Source of the DNA: Moorena sp. SIO3I8
GTDB lineage: Bacteria; Cyanobacteriota; Cyanobacteriia; Cyanobacteriales; Coleofasciculaceae
Length of the DNA: 56,070 bases
NCBI RefSeq assembly: GCF_010692325.1
Contig: NZ_JAAHHW010000040.1
Span: forward strand, 1 to 56,070
Direction of reading: 5' to 3'
The position numbers and the translations under genes are program-made. The notes beneath the pieces were generated by a model. That model was not told the DNA's origin and ran no database searches. It worked only from the letters and a program-made list of their open reading frames with translations. This document shows positions 18,589 to 27,657 of the stretch, piece after piece. Numbering within the stretch: position 1 is the stretch's first letter; every line of letters begins with the position of its first letter.

Positions 18589-18598
18589 AAAGAAATGA
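17363..18598 (+). CDS. tnpB: RNA-guided endonuclease TnpB
   Basis: A 411-residue TnpB with the split RuvC nuclease intact: Asp in VGLDVGLKEF (D186), Glu in LVAYEDLRVKNL (E270), Asp in LDRDHNAAVNIL (D349). The zinc ribbon is CSECG...CKCGC (322-342). TnpB cuts DNA matched by the guide of an omega RNA encoded by the element's 3' end, favouring retention of the element. The ATG at 17363 gives the usual N-terminus (MIIIELKAYGKPYQYQAID). The stop lies about 10 bases beyond the element's predicted right end, so the last codons come from flanking DNA. Confidence 0.9.
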   Translation: MIIIELKAYGKPYQYQAIDEGIRTVKFIRNSCIRLWMDNKGTGKYDLSKYCKILANNFPFANELNSTARQAAAERAWSSISRFFENCKKKVSGKKGYPRFQKHCRSVEYKQSGWKLSPDKKSITFSDKKGIGKLKLKGTWDLWRFDKKQIKRVRIVKRADGYYVQFCISVDVSEQLEPADATVGLDVGLKEFYTDSRGNTEPNPRFYRTGEKRLKFYQRRVYRKKKGSTNRKKAINRLGKQHLKISRQREEHAKRLARCVIRSNDLVAYEDLRVKNLVKNHCLAKSINDAGWYQFRKWLEHFGNKFGRATVAVNPAYTSQNCSECGEVVRKSLSTRTHVCKCGCKLDRDHNAAVNILKRALGTVGHTGTWIIDPNTSGDLTSTVLGSGQVQQVGSLSEESPRMRDRGVSKK

Positions 18599-18608
18599 GG
18601 TATTAATA
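18450..18608 (+). ncRNA. Candidate TnpB omega RNA (scaffold plus guide)
   Basis: In this family the 3' end of tnpB and the right end form the omega RNA scaffold, and about 16-20 bases just outside the end act as guide. The conserved right-end hairpin (CCCCGCG...CGGGG) ends near 18588, which would place the guide at about 18589-18608. Position is inferred from comparison with the copy at 54.83 kb; the 5' limit is approximate. Confidence 0.5.
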
Positions 18609-18766
18609 ATAGAAGTATTCAGGAGCAAGATCGATGCTACCCCTGAGTTATTGTCCTTACCTTCCCTACCAGTAAAATGCCCTTGAGGAAATTAAGTATT
18701 TAATAAGTTAGTTAACTATGTAAGTATTACCTAGAAGTATGACCTATGAATGATCAAGGATGAAGT

Positions 18767-19825
18767 ATGAAGATCGATGTCACAGATGAGTCATTGTCCC
18801 TATCTCCCCTACCGCTAAAACGCCCGTTATTAATGGTTGGTCACGGCACTAGAGACCCCGATGGGCGTCAGACTTTCCTAGATTTTGCCCACAGCTATCA
18901 AACCTTGAACCATTCTCGACCAGTAGTACCTTGTTTTTTAGAACTGACTGGTCCAACTATTCAAGAGGGAGTAGAGAGTTGTGTTCAGCAGGGTTATACG
19001 GAACTAACTGTATTACCGATTTTACTGTTTGCAGCTCGCCACAATAAATTTGATGTTACTAACGAGTTAGACCGGGCCAGGGCAAAATATCCCCAAGTCA
19101 AGTTTCACTACGGGCGTCATTTTGGAATTACTACTGGAATTCTGGATTTATGGCGGCAACGGCTTGCCAAACTTGACCAACCCCAACCAGAGTTAGCCGT
19201 TAGCCAGTTGAAGGGGGAAGCGTCCAATCTAGAACCTTCAACAAAACAACCTCTAGCCTTAAGAAAGGACACAGTACTTCTATTTGTTGGTCGTGGGTCT
19301 AGTGACCCTGATGCTAATGGTGATGTCTACAAAATGGCTCGCATGCTCTGGGAAGGCAGTGGCTATAAAACTGTGGAAACCTGCTTTATTGGCATTACCC
19401 ATCCTCGGTTAGAAGAAGGCTTCCGTCGCGCCCGACTATACCAACCTAAGCATATTATAGTACTTCCTTACTTCCTATTTACCGGGGCTTTAGTAAAAAA
19501 GATTTTTGAGATCACAGCTCAGCAGCAGAAACTTTATCCAGAGATTCCCTTGACCTGTTTACCAGAAATGGGAATTCAGCCTCAGCTGCTATCTGTGCTC
19601 AGGGACCGAGAAATCGAGGCACAGTTGGGGCAAGTGCAGATGAATTGTGAGATGTGTAAGTTCCGGTTAGCAGCCATTGATAATGGTGCTCACAACGGAC
19701 ACTCCCACCACCATCACCACGGGCATAACCACCACCACCACCACTCTCACCAGCCTAATCACAATACCCCAGATCCCTATCAAGATTTGGAAAAATACCA
19801 CCAGCGTATTTGGCAAGCACCCTAG
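18767..19825 (+). CDS. sirB: Sirohydrochlorin chelatase, long two-domain form
   Basis: Inserts Fe (siroheme) or Co (cobalamin) into sirohydrochlorin. Two CbiX-type halves are visible: [19 protein letters not shown] with the metal-binding His, and [27 protein letters not shown] and [10 protein letters not shown] are family motifs. After the catalytic halves there is an MNCEMCKF (MxCxxC) iron-sulfur-type motif and a His-rich tail with two runs of five consecutive His, as in long CbiX proteins, suggesting metal storage. Length 352 fits. The start ATG at 18767 is preceded by a stretch without gene content after the TnpB element. Confidence 0.88.
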   Translation: MKIDVTDESLSLSPLPLKRPLLMVGHGTRDPDGRQTFLDFAHSYQTLNHSRPVVPCFLELTGPTIQEGVESCVQQGYTELTVLPILLFAARHNKFDVTNELDRARAKYPQVKFHYGRHFGITTGILDLWRQRLAKLDQPQPELAVSQLKGEASNLEPSTKQPLALRKDTVLLFVGRGSSDPDANGDVYKMARMLWEGSGYKTVETCFIGITHPRLEEGFRRARLYQPKHIIVLPYFLFTGALVKKIFEITAQQQKLYPEIPLTCLPEMGIQPQLLSVLRDREIEAQLGQVQMNCEMCKFRLAAIDNGAHNGHSHHHHHGHNHHHHHSHQPNHNTPDPYQDLEKYHQRIWQAP

Positions 19826-19835
19826 GGTTGGCCGG

Positions 19836-20250
19836 TTGAAGGTGAACAGGTTGAAGGTTAAAGGTTTAAGGTTGAAGGTTTAAGGTTAAAGGTTTAAGGT
19901 TGAAGGTTTAAGGTTGAAGGTTTAAGGTTAATCCAGACAACTTCCAACCTATACTACAAGGGACCCCTGGGCAAGAACAACATTCAACCCAAGAACCTAC
20001 CCTACACTGAACGCCAAAGGCGAACAACCCCATAACCTTGGCCTATTGGCCACGCTTCGCGAACAACCTTAAACCCCATAACCTTGGCCTATTGGCCACG
20101 CTTCGCGAACAACCTTAAACCCCATAACCTTAAACCCCATAACCTTCAACCTGTTAACCTTGGCCTATTGGCCACGCTTCGCGAACAACCTTCAACCTTG
20201 GCCTATTGGCCACGCTTCGCGAACAACCTTCAACCCCATAACCTTTTTTG
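19836..20250. repeat. Heptamer arrays and four GC-rich palindromes
   Basis: About 19836-19930 is an array of GGTTGAA/GGTTTAA heptamers. About 20020-20245 contains the near reverse complement (AACCTTAAACCCCATAACCT) interleaved with four copies of TTGGCCTATTGGCCACGCTT starting at 20039, 20083, 20160 and 20198. The whole gap between sirB and sipA is repeat DNA, and the two halves could pair into a long hairpin. Confidence 0.9.
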
Positions 20251-20258
20251 ACTGACCA

Positions 20259-20495
20259 ATGTCTCAAGACTTTAACGTTGGCGATCGCGTAAGAGTAATT
20301 ACATTACCACGCTACGTCAAAACTGCTGAACCAATGCCAATGCTGCGACCTCCTGATGTGATTAAAGTTGGGGAAGAGGGAGTAATCCTCGACCGACGTC
20401 CAGGAGGATACTGGGGCGTTCGCTTTTCTAGAGGAGCATTTCTGATCGATAGTCAGTACATTGAGTTAGTTCAGGAGGAAAATCCAAACCCCTAA
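20259..20495 (+). CDS. sipA: Regulatory protein SipA (NblS-interacting)
   Basis: A 78-residue SH3-like protein of family DUF3148, known from Synechococcus as a partner that stimulates the sensor kinase NblS (Hik33). The family pattern is strong: VGDRVRVITLPRYVKTAEPM, MLRPPDVI and RPGGYWGVRFSRGAFLIDSQ. Cyanobacteria-specific. It is followed after 112 bp by the WecA-like gene. Its promoter must lie within or just after the repeat block upstream, as AACCTTTTTTGACTGACCA immediately precedes the start. Confidence 0.9.
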   Translation: MSQDFNVGDRVRVITLPRYVKTAEPMPMLRPPDVIKVGEEGVILDRRPGGYWGVRFSRGAFLIDSQYIELVQEENPNP

Positions 20496-20607
20496 AGCCT
20501 CCTAACCCCTAAGTGCTAATCGCTTTTTCCTGCTGATGTGCTTCTACCCATGTACCTTATTTACAAGATGAGCTTAATATTATCCATAGCGATTACAATT
20601 TTGCAGT

Positions 20608-21705
20608 GTGGACGTGACTTGGGAGATAGATGTGTACAGCTTCCTACAGTCCCTCGGAATTGCCAACCCTAGGGGAAGTGGCTGGCTGGCAGTCATATTA
20701 ACTTTCGGATTGGCATGGGCAGTGACTAGATGCTTGATGCCAACTTTACGCTCATTTGCCCTGGAGGTTGGTTGGGCTGACCAACCCAATGCGCGACGGC
20801 TTAACCAAGAACCCTTACCCAATGCAGGAGGCTTAGCTATCTATACCGGAGTGGTAGCTGCACTGGTACTAGCTACCCTCCTGAGACCGATTGTCATCGA
20901 AGGGGTGTTAGCTCAAGTGCTGACTATTCTCCTGGGGGGCTCGGTTCTGGTACTGGTAGGCTTTATTGATGATCAATTTGGTTTGCCTGCCTATGTACGC
21001 TTGTCGGTTCAAATTATTGCTGCCCTGTTGTTAGTGGCTAGTGGTGCCGGGATTAAAGCTACCTTCGGGACTCCGATTGATGTCCAACTCTCCATGTTAC
21101 TTACGGTTCTATGGGTTGTGGGTATTACTAATGCCATTAACCTTATGGATGGGATGGATGGTTTAGCAGCAGGCGTCAGCTTTATTACTGCTATGAGCCT
21201 GTTAGCGGTTTCAGCTCAGTTTCCCAGTCGTGCGGCAGCAACGTTGCTGCTGGCAGCTCTAGGGGGGTCAGCTCTGGGATTTTTGCGCCATAACTTCCAT
21301 CCTTCCCACATTATTATGGGAGATGCAGGTGCGTACTTTTTCGGCTATGTACTAGCTGCCAGCAGCATTTTAGGGTCTTTAAAAGTGACTACGGTATTTG
21401 CCCTAGTCCCCCCAGTAGTATTTTTGCTATTGCCAGTCCTAGATACTACTCAGGTATTTGTGCGGCGGTTGATCAATGGTAAAAACCCTTTAACTACCCC
21501 AGGTAAGGACCACCTACATCACCGCTTGCTAGCCTTTGGTTTCTCCCAGCGCTATGTCGCCCTTATCCTTTGGGGCATTACCTTAGTGTCTAACTGGCTA
21601 GCCATGAAACTGCAAGAGATGACTCCTCGGGTGATTTATGCCACGACAGGGGGTATCATTTTGCTGTTAGGCATTACTGTTTTGCAAAGAATTAGAGCAA
21701 AATAA
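20608..21705 (+). CDS. Undecaprenyl-phosphate N-acetylglucosaminyl-1-phosphate transferase (WecA/TagO-like)
   Basis: A polytopic membrane enzyme (10-11 hydrophobic segments) of the MraY/WecA family that moves a HexNAc-1-phosphate from UDP-sugar to undecaprenyl phosphate, starting polysaccharide or glycan synthesis. Catalytic motifs are DD in LVGFIDDQFGLP, NAINLMDGMDGLAAG, GDAGAYFFGYVLA and HLHHRLLAFGFS. The start is a GTG at 20608; an in-frame GTG lies three codons downstream. It could feed the surface glycan whose sugars are made at 1.4-11.6 kb, but that link is inference. Confidence 0.88.
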   Translation: MDVTWEIDVYSFLQSLGIANPRGSGWLAVILTFGLAWAVTRCLMPTLRSFALEVGWADQPNARRLNQEPLPNAGGLAIYTGVVAALVLATLLRPIVIEGVLAQVLTILLGGSVLVLVGFIDDQFGLPAYVRLSVQIIAALLLVASGAGIKATFGTPIDVQLSMLLTVLWVVGITNAINLMDGMDGLAAGVSFITAMSLLAVSAQFPSRAAATLLLAALGGSALGFLRHNFHPSHIIMGDAGAYFFGYVLAASSILGSLKVTTVFALVPPVVFLLLPVLDTTQVFVRRLINGKNPLTTPGKDHLHHRLLAFGFSQRYVALILWGITLVSNWLAMKLQEMTPRVIYATTGGIILLLGITVLQRIRAK

Positions 21706-22267
21706 AGCGTTCCCCAATTGTGGAATGATTAAGGGTAATAGGTAATTGGTCATGGGTCATGGGTAATTGGTAACTGACCCAACTCTACTTGATATCCCAA
21801 ACGATAGTCAGCAATGCCCTGGTCAGTGCTGGCAAGAGCAGTGTGTGTAGGGCGTAAGCTGAGTACTCTTGCTCTGGACTTAAAATATTAAGATATATTA
21901 AATTGTCAATTAAATTGACATATTATAAGAGACCGCTGCTAAAATTAATGGTGGGTCTGACCCCATATACCAGAATTTGTATTAAATGATATAATAACCA
22001 ACTTATTATTATATCCCGATTTAATCACCTGCTTTGAGGCGATTTGCTAGCAACATAGCCGCCCTCTTCAGTAAGCAGCAAGACTAGCGCAATTTAACAG
22101 ATCACTTCTTGATGCAGTCGCTCATGGGGTGGCCTCCTTTGACCGCGCTGCATCGCCATCGTAAAACTTGAGTCAAGCTCCATCTCAAGATGCAATAGCG
22201 AGTGGGGGTTTCCCCCAATGGCTATGCTGCATCGCTTTACCAAATTTCTTGCTTGCAGCGGTTAAAG
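21706..22267. repeat. Intergenic with two imperfect hairpin repeats
   Basis: The gap starts with heptamer-like GGTAATTGGTCATGGG repeats. At about 22110-22165 and 22190-22250 are two related hairpin units that open with GATGCA and close with CTGCATCGC (TCCTTTGACCGCGCTGCATC and CCAATGGCTATGCTGCATCG). This is a dispersed repeat type; it directly precedes the next gene and may carry part of its leader. Confidence 0.6.
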
Positions 22268-23170
22268 ATGACCAATTACCCCTTAATCAAAATCTTACTA
22301 CCAGCTGTAGTTATCTCCAGCACTATATTTTCCAGTTTGACCTTACCGTTTGTTTTCAACAAATCAAAACCAATCGTTGTTGAAGTTAAACCGTTTTTCA
22401 ATGTCGAACTTAAACCCATCTTCCATGAAGACCATAAGGATTTAGCAATTCCTTATCTTGGCGTTGCCATCCTAGTGAGTGTGTTAGCTGGTCTTGGCAC
22501 TGTTGAAGTGGGAAGGCAATGGCAAAAATACCAAGCATCAGTCAGAGAAAAAAAGAGACAACTCCTCCAACAGATCGAATCCCTCAACCAAGCCGAATCC
22601 GAACCAGAGGAGCAACCAGATGTTCCAGAATACCAACCAGATGTTTCAGCAATAGCTCTTACCCAGAGCGATGATTCGGTCAAGTATCGAGGACTAACTC
22701 CTCCTAACACTCAATCCTTTGCTGTTGAACAACCCTATGGTGTTGTTGCAACCAATAAAGTTATTCAGTTTAAACGGAATAGAGTAGCTCAAACTACAGG
22801 GATGGCTGTAAATGCCAACCAACTCAAGTTTTACCCTGAATCCCAAAACAATAATTCAGGTCAACTGAGGTCTTCCCCTGTTCCTGCTCTTGCTCTCCTT
22901 CAGGATTTGGAATTATCCTCCAGTCATATTATTAAATCCCGTCAGGATTACCAAATCTGCTGGATTAACGTCCCTCATTTAAGCAGACGCTTATTAGCAA
23001 TTAACGTTGATGGTCAATACTACAGTTTTTTACGATTAGAAAAAACTCAAGAACAACTTATCGCTATTTTGTCTAAGGTAGCTGATCAGCTCGATAAAAT
23101 AGTAATTACTCATATCGATAAAGGTTATGTAATTTGGAATTGGGAACCGGAGGTATTATCTAATAATTAA
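22268..23170 (+). CDS. Membrane-anchored hypothetical protein
   Basis: I do not recognise the family. The start at MTNYPLIKILLPAVV is preferred over an upstream ATG at 22202 because the upstream codons run through a repeat unit. The 300-residue product has an N-terminal hydrophobic segment (about 7-25), a second at about 58-75 (LGVAILVSVLAGLGTVEVG), then a short charged coiled-coil-like stretch (REKKRQLLQQIESLNQAE) and a C-terminal globular domain (about 210-300) with ICWINVPHLSRRLLAINVDG. Likely a cyanobacterial membrane protein with a cytosolic domain. It is 38 bp upstream of the pentapeptide-repeat gene on the same strand. Confidence 0.65.
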   Translation: MTNYPLIKILLPAVVISSTIFSSLTLPFVFNKSKPIVVEVKPFFNVELKPIFHEDHKDLAIPYLGVAILVSVLAGLGTVEVGRQWQKYQASVREKKRQLLQQIESLNQAESEPEEQPDVPEYQPDVSAIALTQSDDSVKYRGLTPPNTQSFAVEQPYGVVATNKVIQFKRNRVAQTTGMAVNANQLKFYPESQNNNSGQLRSSPVPALALLQDLELSSSHIIKSRQDYQICWINVPHLSRRLLAINVDGQYYSFLRLEKTQEQLIAILSKVADQLDKIVITHIDKGYVIWNWEPEVLSNN

Positions 23171-23208
23171 TACCTGATTATTTTTAAATTCAAACTGTTG
23201 GACAACAT

Positions 23209-25053
23209 ATGAATACTGAGGAAATTCAGTCACAATATTCCCTTGGGGAAAGAGATTTTAGTGGAGCTGACTTAAGTCAAGTCAACCTCAGCCAGGTAAA
23301 CCTGGAACGGGTAATTTTATGGCGAGCCGACCTCAGTCAGGCAATTCTTACTGGGACTAATCTCAGTAGCGCTGATCTCTGGGGAGCTAATTTGAGAGAA
23401 GCCAACTTAAGTCAAGCTGTTTTATGTGGTGCTAATCTGGGTGAGGCAGACTTGAGCGATGCTATTCTACACTTAACTAACTTCGATACTACACTATACA
23501 ATTTTTCCACTAAGTTTCCCCCCAATTTCGACCCTGCCAAGGCAGGAGCTTATTTAATTGCGCCCGAGGCTTTACTAACGGAAGCTAACTTGAGTGGGGT
23601 AGATCTCAGTGATACCAATTTAAAGGGTGCGAATTTGACCAGAGCTGACCTCTGGAAAACTAACCTCAAAGGTGCTGATCTCAAACAAGCTAATCTTAAT
23701 CAAGCTTGCTTAATTAGGACTGAGTTGCAGGATGTTGACCTAACAGGAGCTAATTTGAGCCGCTCCAATCTGATGGGGGCAAACCTGAAGGATGCTAAGC
23801 TTCTAAATGCAACCCTGAGCGCTATACTCTACGACGAAAGCACTCGGTTTCCTGAAGATTTTGACCCAGTGAAGGCAGGAGGACATTTAATTGCTCCTGG
23901 TGTATCTCTAGCAAAGGCTAACCTGAGTCAGTCAAACCTCAGTGGCGTGGATTTAAGTGAAGCAGACTTATCCCAAGTTGACCTAAGTCAGGGTCACTTT
24001 TTCGGTATATCTTTGCTCAGAGCTAATTTAAGGAAAGCCAATTTAAGAGGAGTTCAATTCTGGGAAGCGGATCTACGAGAAGCCGATCTACAGGAAGCGG
24101 ATTTGCGGGGAGCGGACTTATGGTTAAGCTTAGTTAGTGGCGCGGATTTCAGGGGAGCAGATTTAAGCAGAGTTCACTTGTTTGGAGTAGATCTGTCCGC
24201 CACTAATCTCGAAGGGGTTAACCTCAAAGGAGCAATTTATAACCAAGAGACTAAATTTCCTGAAGATTTTGACCCCACAGCCCATGGCGCATATCTAATT
24301 GCTCCCGATGTGTCTCTGTGTGGGCTAAATCTTCAGGGAGCTGACCTCAGAGGAGCTGACTTGAGTATGGCAGATTTGAGTAAAGTTAGCCTGTTCGGGG
24401 CAGATCTTTTCTCGGTTAACCTGGAGGGGGTCAATTTCCTTGGAGCACTCTACGACGAAGCCACTCGATTTCCGGAAGGGTTTGACCCCAGCCAACACGG
24501 AGCGTACTTAATTGCCCCCGGTGTATCATTTTCAGATCAAGAGTTCAGTGGGACTGATCTGGGGGGAGCTAACTTTAGTAAGGTCAATTTGCTTGGTGCC
24601 GATCTGCGCAGTGCTAATCTCGAAGATGCTAAATTTGAGCGATCGCTTTATAACAACACTACTCAATTTCCGGAAGGGTTTGACCCTAGTAAGTTAGGAG
24701 CATATTGCATTGTGCCCGTTGCTTCCCTGTCAGGGCGAGATTTGAGTGGAGCCAATTTAGGAGGAGTTGACCTAAGTCAAGCTGATCTAAGTGGGGCTAA
24801 TCTCAGTCAAGCTGACCTTTGGGGGGCAAACCTCAGTCAGGCAAACTTGGCAGGGGCTAATTTGACAGGTGCTTATCTGTTAGGGGCAAATTTAACTGGT
24901 GCTGACTTAACCAAGGCAACCCTAAGTGGTGCTAATCTCCATGGGGCACAACTTAAGGATGCTAAACTGACTGACGTAGACCTGAGTGATGTTGATTTGA
25001 GCAATAGCTTTATCAGTGGGGCAATTATGCCTGATGGCACGCTTCACAACTAA
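23209..25053 (+). CDS. Pentapeptide-repeat protein with five FPExFDP spacer motifs
   Basis: A 614-residue protein made mostly of A(D/N)LSx pentapeptides that build a right-handed quadrilateral beta-helix. The solenoid is broken by five regular insertions of about 35 residues, each with the pattern LYDExTRFPEGFDPSxxGAYLIAP. These spacers are a known feature of some cyanobacterial pentapeptide proteins, where they may cap or bend the helix. No catalytic domain or signal peptide. Function unknown; protein-protein scaffolding is the usual guess. Its stop codon lies in the first bases of a MITE-like element. Confidence 0.88.
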   Translation: MNTEEIQSQYSLGERDFSGADLSQVNLSQVNLERVILWRADLSQAILTGTNLSSADLWGANLREANLSQAVLCGANLGEADLSDAILHLTNFDTTLYNFSTKFPPNFDPAKAGAYLIAPEALLTEANLSGVDLSDTNLKGANLTRADLWKTNLKGADLKQANLNQACLIRTELQDVDLTGANLSRSNLMGANLKDAKLLNATLSAILYDESTRFPEDFDPVKAGGHLIAPGVSLAKANLSQSNLSGVDLSEADLSQVDLSQGHFFGISLLRANLRKANLRGVQFWEADLREADLQEADLRGADLWLSLVSGADFRGADLSRVHLFGVDLSATNLEGVNLKGAIYNQETKFPEDFDPTAHGAYLIAPDVSLCGLNLQGADLRGADLSMADLSKVSLFGADLFSVNLEGVNFLGALYDEATRFPEGFDPSQHGAYLIAPGVSFSDQEFSGTDLGGANFSKVNLLGADLRSANLEDAKFERSLYNNTTQFPEGFDPSKLGAYCIVPVASLSGRDLSGANLGGVDLSQADLSGANLSQADLWGANLSQANLAGANLTGAYLLGANLTGADLTKATLSGANLHGAQLKDAKLTDVDLSDVDLSNSFISGAIMPDGTLHN

Positions 25054-25213
25054 TACCGAGTTGCATTCAAAGATAGTAGATTGGTTGGATGGGGAGATGG
25101 GGAGATGGGGAGATTGGGAGATGGGGAGATGGGGAAATTGGGAGATTGGGAGATGGGGAAATTGGGAGATTGGGGGAAGAGAAAGTTGTACGTTTGAGCG
25201 CAACTTGGTATAA
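25051..25213. mobile_element. MITE-like element carrying an octamer tandem array
   Basis: The terminal inverted repeats are imperfect: TAATACCGAGTTGC at 25051 against the reverse complement of GCAACTTGGTATAA ending at 25213. Inside is an array of GGGAGATG/GGGAGATT octamers (about 25087-25175). At about 163 bp with no coding capacity it fits a non-autonomous element. Insertion at the gene's end has supplied the TAA stop of the pentapeptide gene. Confidence 0.55.
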
Positions 25214-25502
25214 GCTGTTGTCCATTAAAAATGCATCATAGCAAGGCAAGCATTCAGCCGTCAGCCGTGAGCTTTTAGCTCACGCTACTTGAGGTGCCGT
25301 CAGCCGACTTAACTCAGCATTATTCTAATGCTTACCTGTTTTATTCAAAATGCTTTCCTCATCAATAAGCATGTGCATAGCCCATAAGCTGAACGCGCAC
25401 GCGTGCGCGTAGCGCATTAGCTGATAGCTGATAGCTGATAGCTGATAGCTGAATGCTTACACAGCAAGGCAAAAGGCATGCATGGCTATTGGCAAAAGTA
25501 GT
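25214..25502. repeat. Intergenic heptamers and an 18-bp perfect palindrome
   Basis: Heptamers of the AGCCGTC and TAGCTGA types occur at about 25255-25280 and 25425-25455. ACGCGCACGCGTGCGCGT at 25393-25410 is a perfect palindrome rich in CpG steps. Confidence 0.7.
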
Positions 25503-26216
25503 TTAGATCGGAAAACTCTGAACGAAGGTTGTCTGAAAGTCAGCGTTATAGGTGGCTTGGTGGAGATTGATCAGTACAACTATGTGCTGTCTATTGGGGG
25601 ATAAGCGAACTTCTCTGATCGAATATTTCCTTATAGCTTCACGGTAATTGTTTAGTTTACCTAGGGTGAGTTGGCGATAATTGTAATTAATGACTAGCTG
25701 CATTGAAGCCCGGTCTATATTAGACATTCCTCCAGACAAAACTGAGGGAATATAAATTTGTTCTAAACGAATCTCTAGTGGGTCTTTTTCTTTATCCACC
25801 AAAACCTTAACGGTTTCAGTGCCATTGGGTTGAATGGAACGCTCAATAATTGGCAGTTTTAGTCCTACTTTTAGTTGATTGAGTCCTAAGCTCTGTCTTA
25901 TTCTTTGGGTTTTCCTTAGTAAGCTATCTTCAGCGTCTTTAGGAGTGAGATTGGAATCCGAGTAGTTATAGTTAGTTTCTAGACAACCCTTCTTGACACA
26001 AGCGTTAGTGGCTACATCGACAATTTGGATTTTGGCAGTAGGAACCTTTGTGACATGGTTTCTAGCACTTTCGAGATAAATATAGTTGCGGCTATCTACG
26101 GAAAAACCTGACAATCGACGATTGGTTTTGACAATAAGTGCTAATCCCTCCTCCCCAAGCAATAGTAGAAAGAAGCTAGCAACCAACAAACTTGAATATA
26201 AATAAAAGCGTTTCAT
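25503..26216 (-). CDS. Secreted DUF2259-like protein
   Basis: A 237-residue protein with an N-terminal signal segment (YLYSSLLVASFFLLLLG). The N-terminal part (LSGFSVDSRNYIYLESA, then AKIQIVDVATNACVKKG) resembles the DUF2259 predicted secreted protein family as I remember it; I cannot confirm with a search. Two cysteines (in NACVKKGCLET) could form a disulfide. Residues 140-237 are beta-rich. No enzyme motif. Monocistronic on the minus strand, downstream of iscB by about 150 bp. Function unknown. Confidence 0.65.
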   Translation of the reverse strand: MKRFYLYSSLLVASFFLLLLGEEGLALIVKTNRRLSGFSVDSRNYIYLESARNHVTKVPTAKIQIVDVATNACVKKGCLETNYNYSDSNLTPKDAEDSLLRKTQRIRQSLGLNQLKVGLKLPIIERSIQPNGTETVKVLVDKEKDPLEIRLEQIYIPSVLSGGMSNIDRASMQLVINYNYRQLTLGKLNNYREAIRKYSIREVRLSPNRQHIVVLINLHQATYNADFQTTFVQSFPI

Positions 26217-26367
26217 ACGATCACCTATACTCTTTCGACTTCCCTGGTCTTTCCATTAGTCTTTAGAATAGCAGTGATGATGTTTGTATAGATCAAATTA
26301 CTTTAAAATCAGAGATAGTCTCAATCCACACCCTTGCTCCTACAAAAAAGCTCATCAAAGTTACTTA

Positions 26368-27657
26368 TCATTTAGCAAAACTATAATAATACCCATCCTG
26401 GCGATGGACACATTGAATGTAGTTGCGAGATGCGCTCAAGACCTTGTTGGACGAATCCTGATCAGCCCCGATCAGATCAAAATTTCCTTTGGCTCTGACG
26501 GTCTTGATGCGAACCCCTTTTAATCCAGCATTCTTCCCAGCTACCACATTAACGATATCCCCGGTTTTCCATCCCTTGACAGGATGCTTGGGTTTATACC
26601 CTTTGCGAGGAAAGCCTATCCCATCCATCTGGATTACCTGACGACAACCGTGACCCATCGCTTTGATTAAAAGAGGTTGTCTGGTGACAATCTCCAATGT
26701 GGCCACTTCCCCGACACAGGCGGCATCAATCCAGTGACTCTTGGGTAATCCCAGCTTGATACGGTTGTACTTGGTTCTGCCCCCAGTTCCTACCTCTACG
26801 GACAATCCAGTTTTTTTCAAGCTTTGGTAAAGTTTCCAACGGGTGGAGTTGACCGCCGCTGCATCTAATAGTGGTTGCTTTGCTCTAGCTAAAATTCGCT
26901 TTAGGACATCGGGTTTCCCCAATAAAAAATCCTGAGCATTAAGATTTCCTTTGGCCTGATTACACCGATGGCAGGCTAGGGTTAAATTACTGACACGATT
27001 GGTTCCTCCCTTTGATTTGGGAACTATGTGTTCGATCTCTAGCTTGACCGAGTGTGCCCCACAGTAAACACATTGACGATCCCATTTCTGATACAAGTAC
27101 TCCCGCACTTCATAGCCCATCAGCTCCCCCTGTTGGTACTCTATGCCAGAGATTTCAGGATTTTGCAGCTTTTGGGTATCAAACCGAACTAGCTCCTGGG
27201 ATATCGAACCAATGGGGGTGAGTTTAATTAATCTCAGCACCCAGGTCATAGTGGTTGCCACTCTGTGCTGTAGGCTCGGAGCCAACCAACCTTCTGGGCG
27301 TTTCCGGTTGTTGAAACGTGGCTTTCGATAGCGGCATTTCCTGTTTCTACGGGAACGACGCACTGCCCGACGAGAGTCAAGAGCTGATTTGATTTTGGAG
27401 CCACGATGTTCGATTTCAGCTGACCATACCACCTGATTCCCGTACACAATAGCTAGACCAGTCATCTTGGAGCCAGGATCGATCTTGAGAGACATCGGTT
27501 TGGGTTCGGCCTCTACCTGCTTTTTCAAGATGATCGTAAAAGGGTAACGGCGATATACAGCCGCCTTACCAGCCGTTAACAGCTTCCTGGCGGTAACGGG
27601 ACGGCAGGGGTTGAGGGGTTTATGGTTTGCATCTAAAACAAAGACGTAATTACACAT
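26368..27657 (-). CDS. iscB: RNA-guided nickase/endonuclease IscB
   Basis: A 429-residue IscB, the ancestor-type relative of Cas9. The N-terminal RRXRR/PLMP domain (about 1-50: FVLDANHKPLNPCRPVTARK) is followed by RuvC-I (LKIDPGSKMTGLA, D60), an arginine-rich bridge helix (about 96-120), RuvC-II (SISQELVRFD, E155), an HNH domain with zinc cysteines (C196, C199, C229, C232) and catalytic H210 in EHIVPKSKGGTN, RuvC-III (SHWIDAACVGE, H308/D311) and a C-terminal KOW-like domain. All catalytic residues are intact. IscB uses an omega RNA (HEARO) encoded just upstream. The upstream neighbour is a small HTH gene rather than a transposase. Confidence 0.92.
   Translation of the reverse strand: MCNYVFVLDANHKPLNPCRPVTARKLLTAGKAAVYRRYPFTIILKKQVEAEPKPMSLKIDPGSKMTGLAIVYGNQVVWSAEIEHRGSKIKSALDSRRAVRRSRRNRKCRYRKPRFNNRKRPEGWLAPSLQHRVATTMTWVLRLIKLTPIGSISQELVRFDTQKLQNPEISGIEYQQGELMGYEVREYLYQKWDRQCVYCGAHSVKLEIEHIVPKSKGGTNRVSNLTLACHRCNQAKGNLNAQDFLLGKPDVLKRILARAKQPLLDAAAVNSTRWKLYQSLKKTGLSVEVGTGGRTKYNRIKLGLPKSHWIDAACVGEVATLEIVTRQPLLIKAMGHGCRQVIQMDGIGFPRKGYKPKHPVKGWKTGDIVNVVAGKNAGLKGVRIKTVRAKGNFDLIGADQDSSNKVLSASRNYIQCVHRQDGYYYSFAK

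Noticed and set aside
19677-19883. Second-frame ORF over the His-rich tail of sirB
   Set aside because: Thr/Ile-rich shadow created by the CAC/CAT repeat in another frame.
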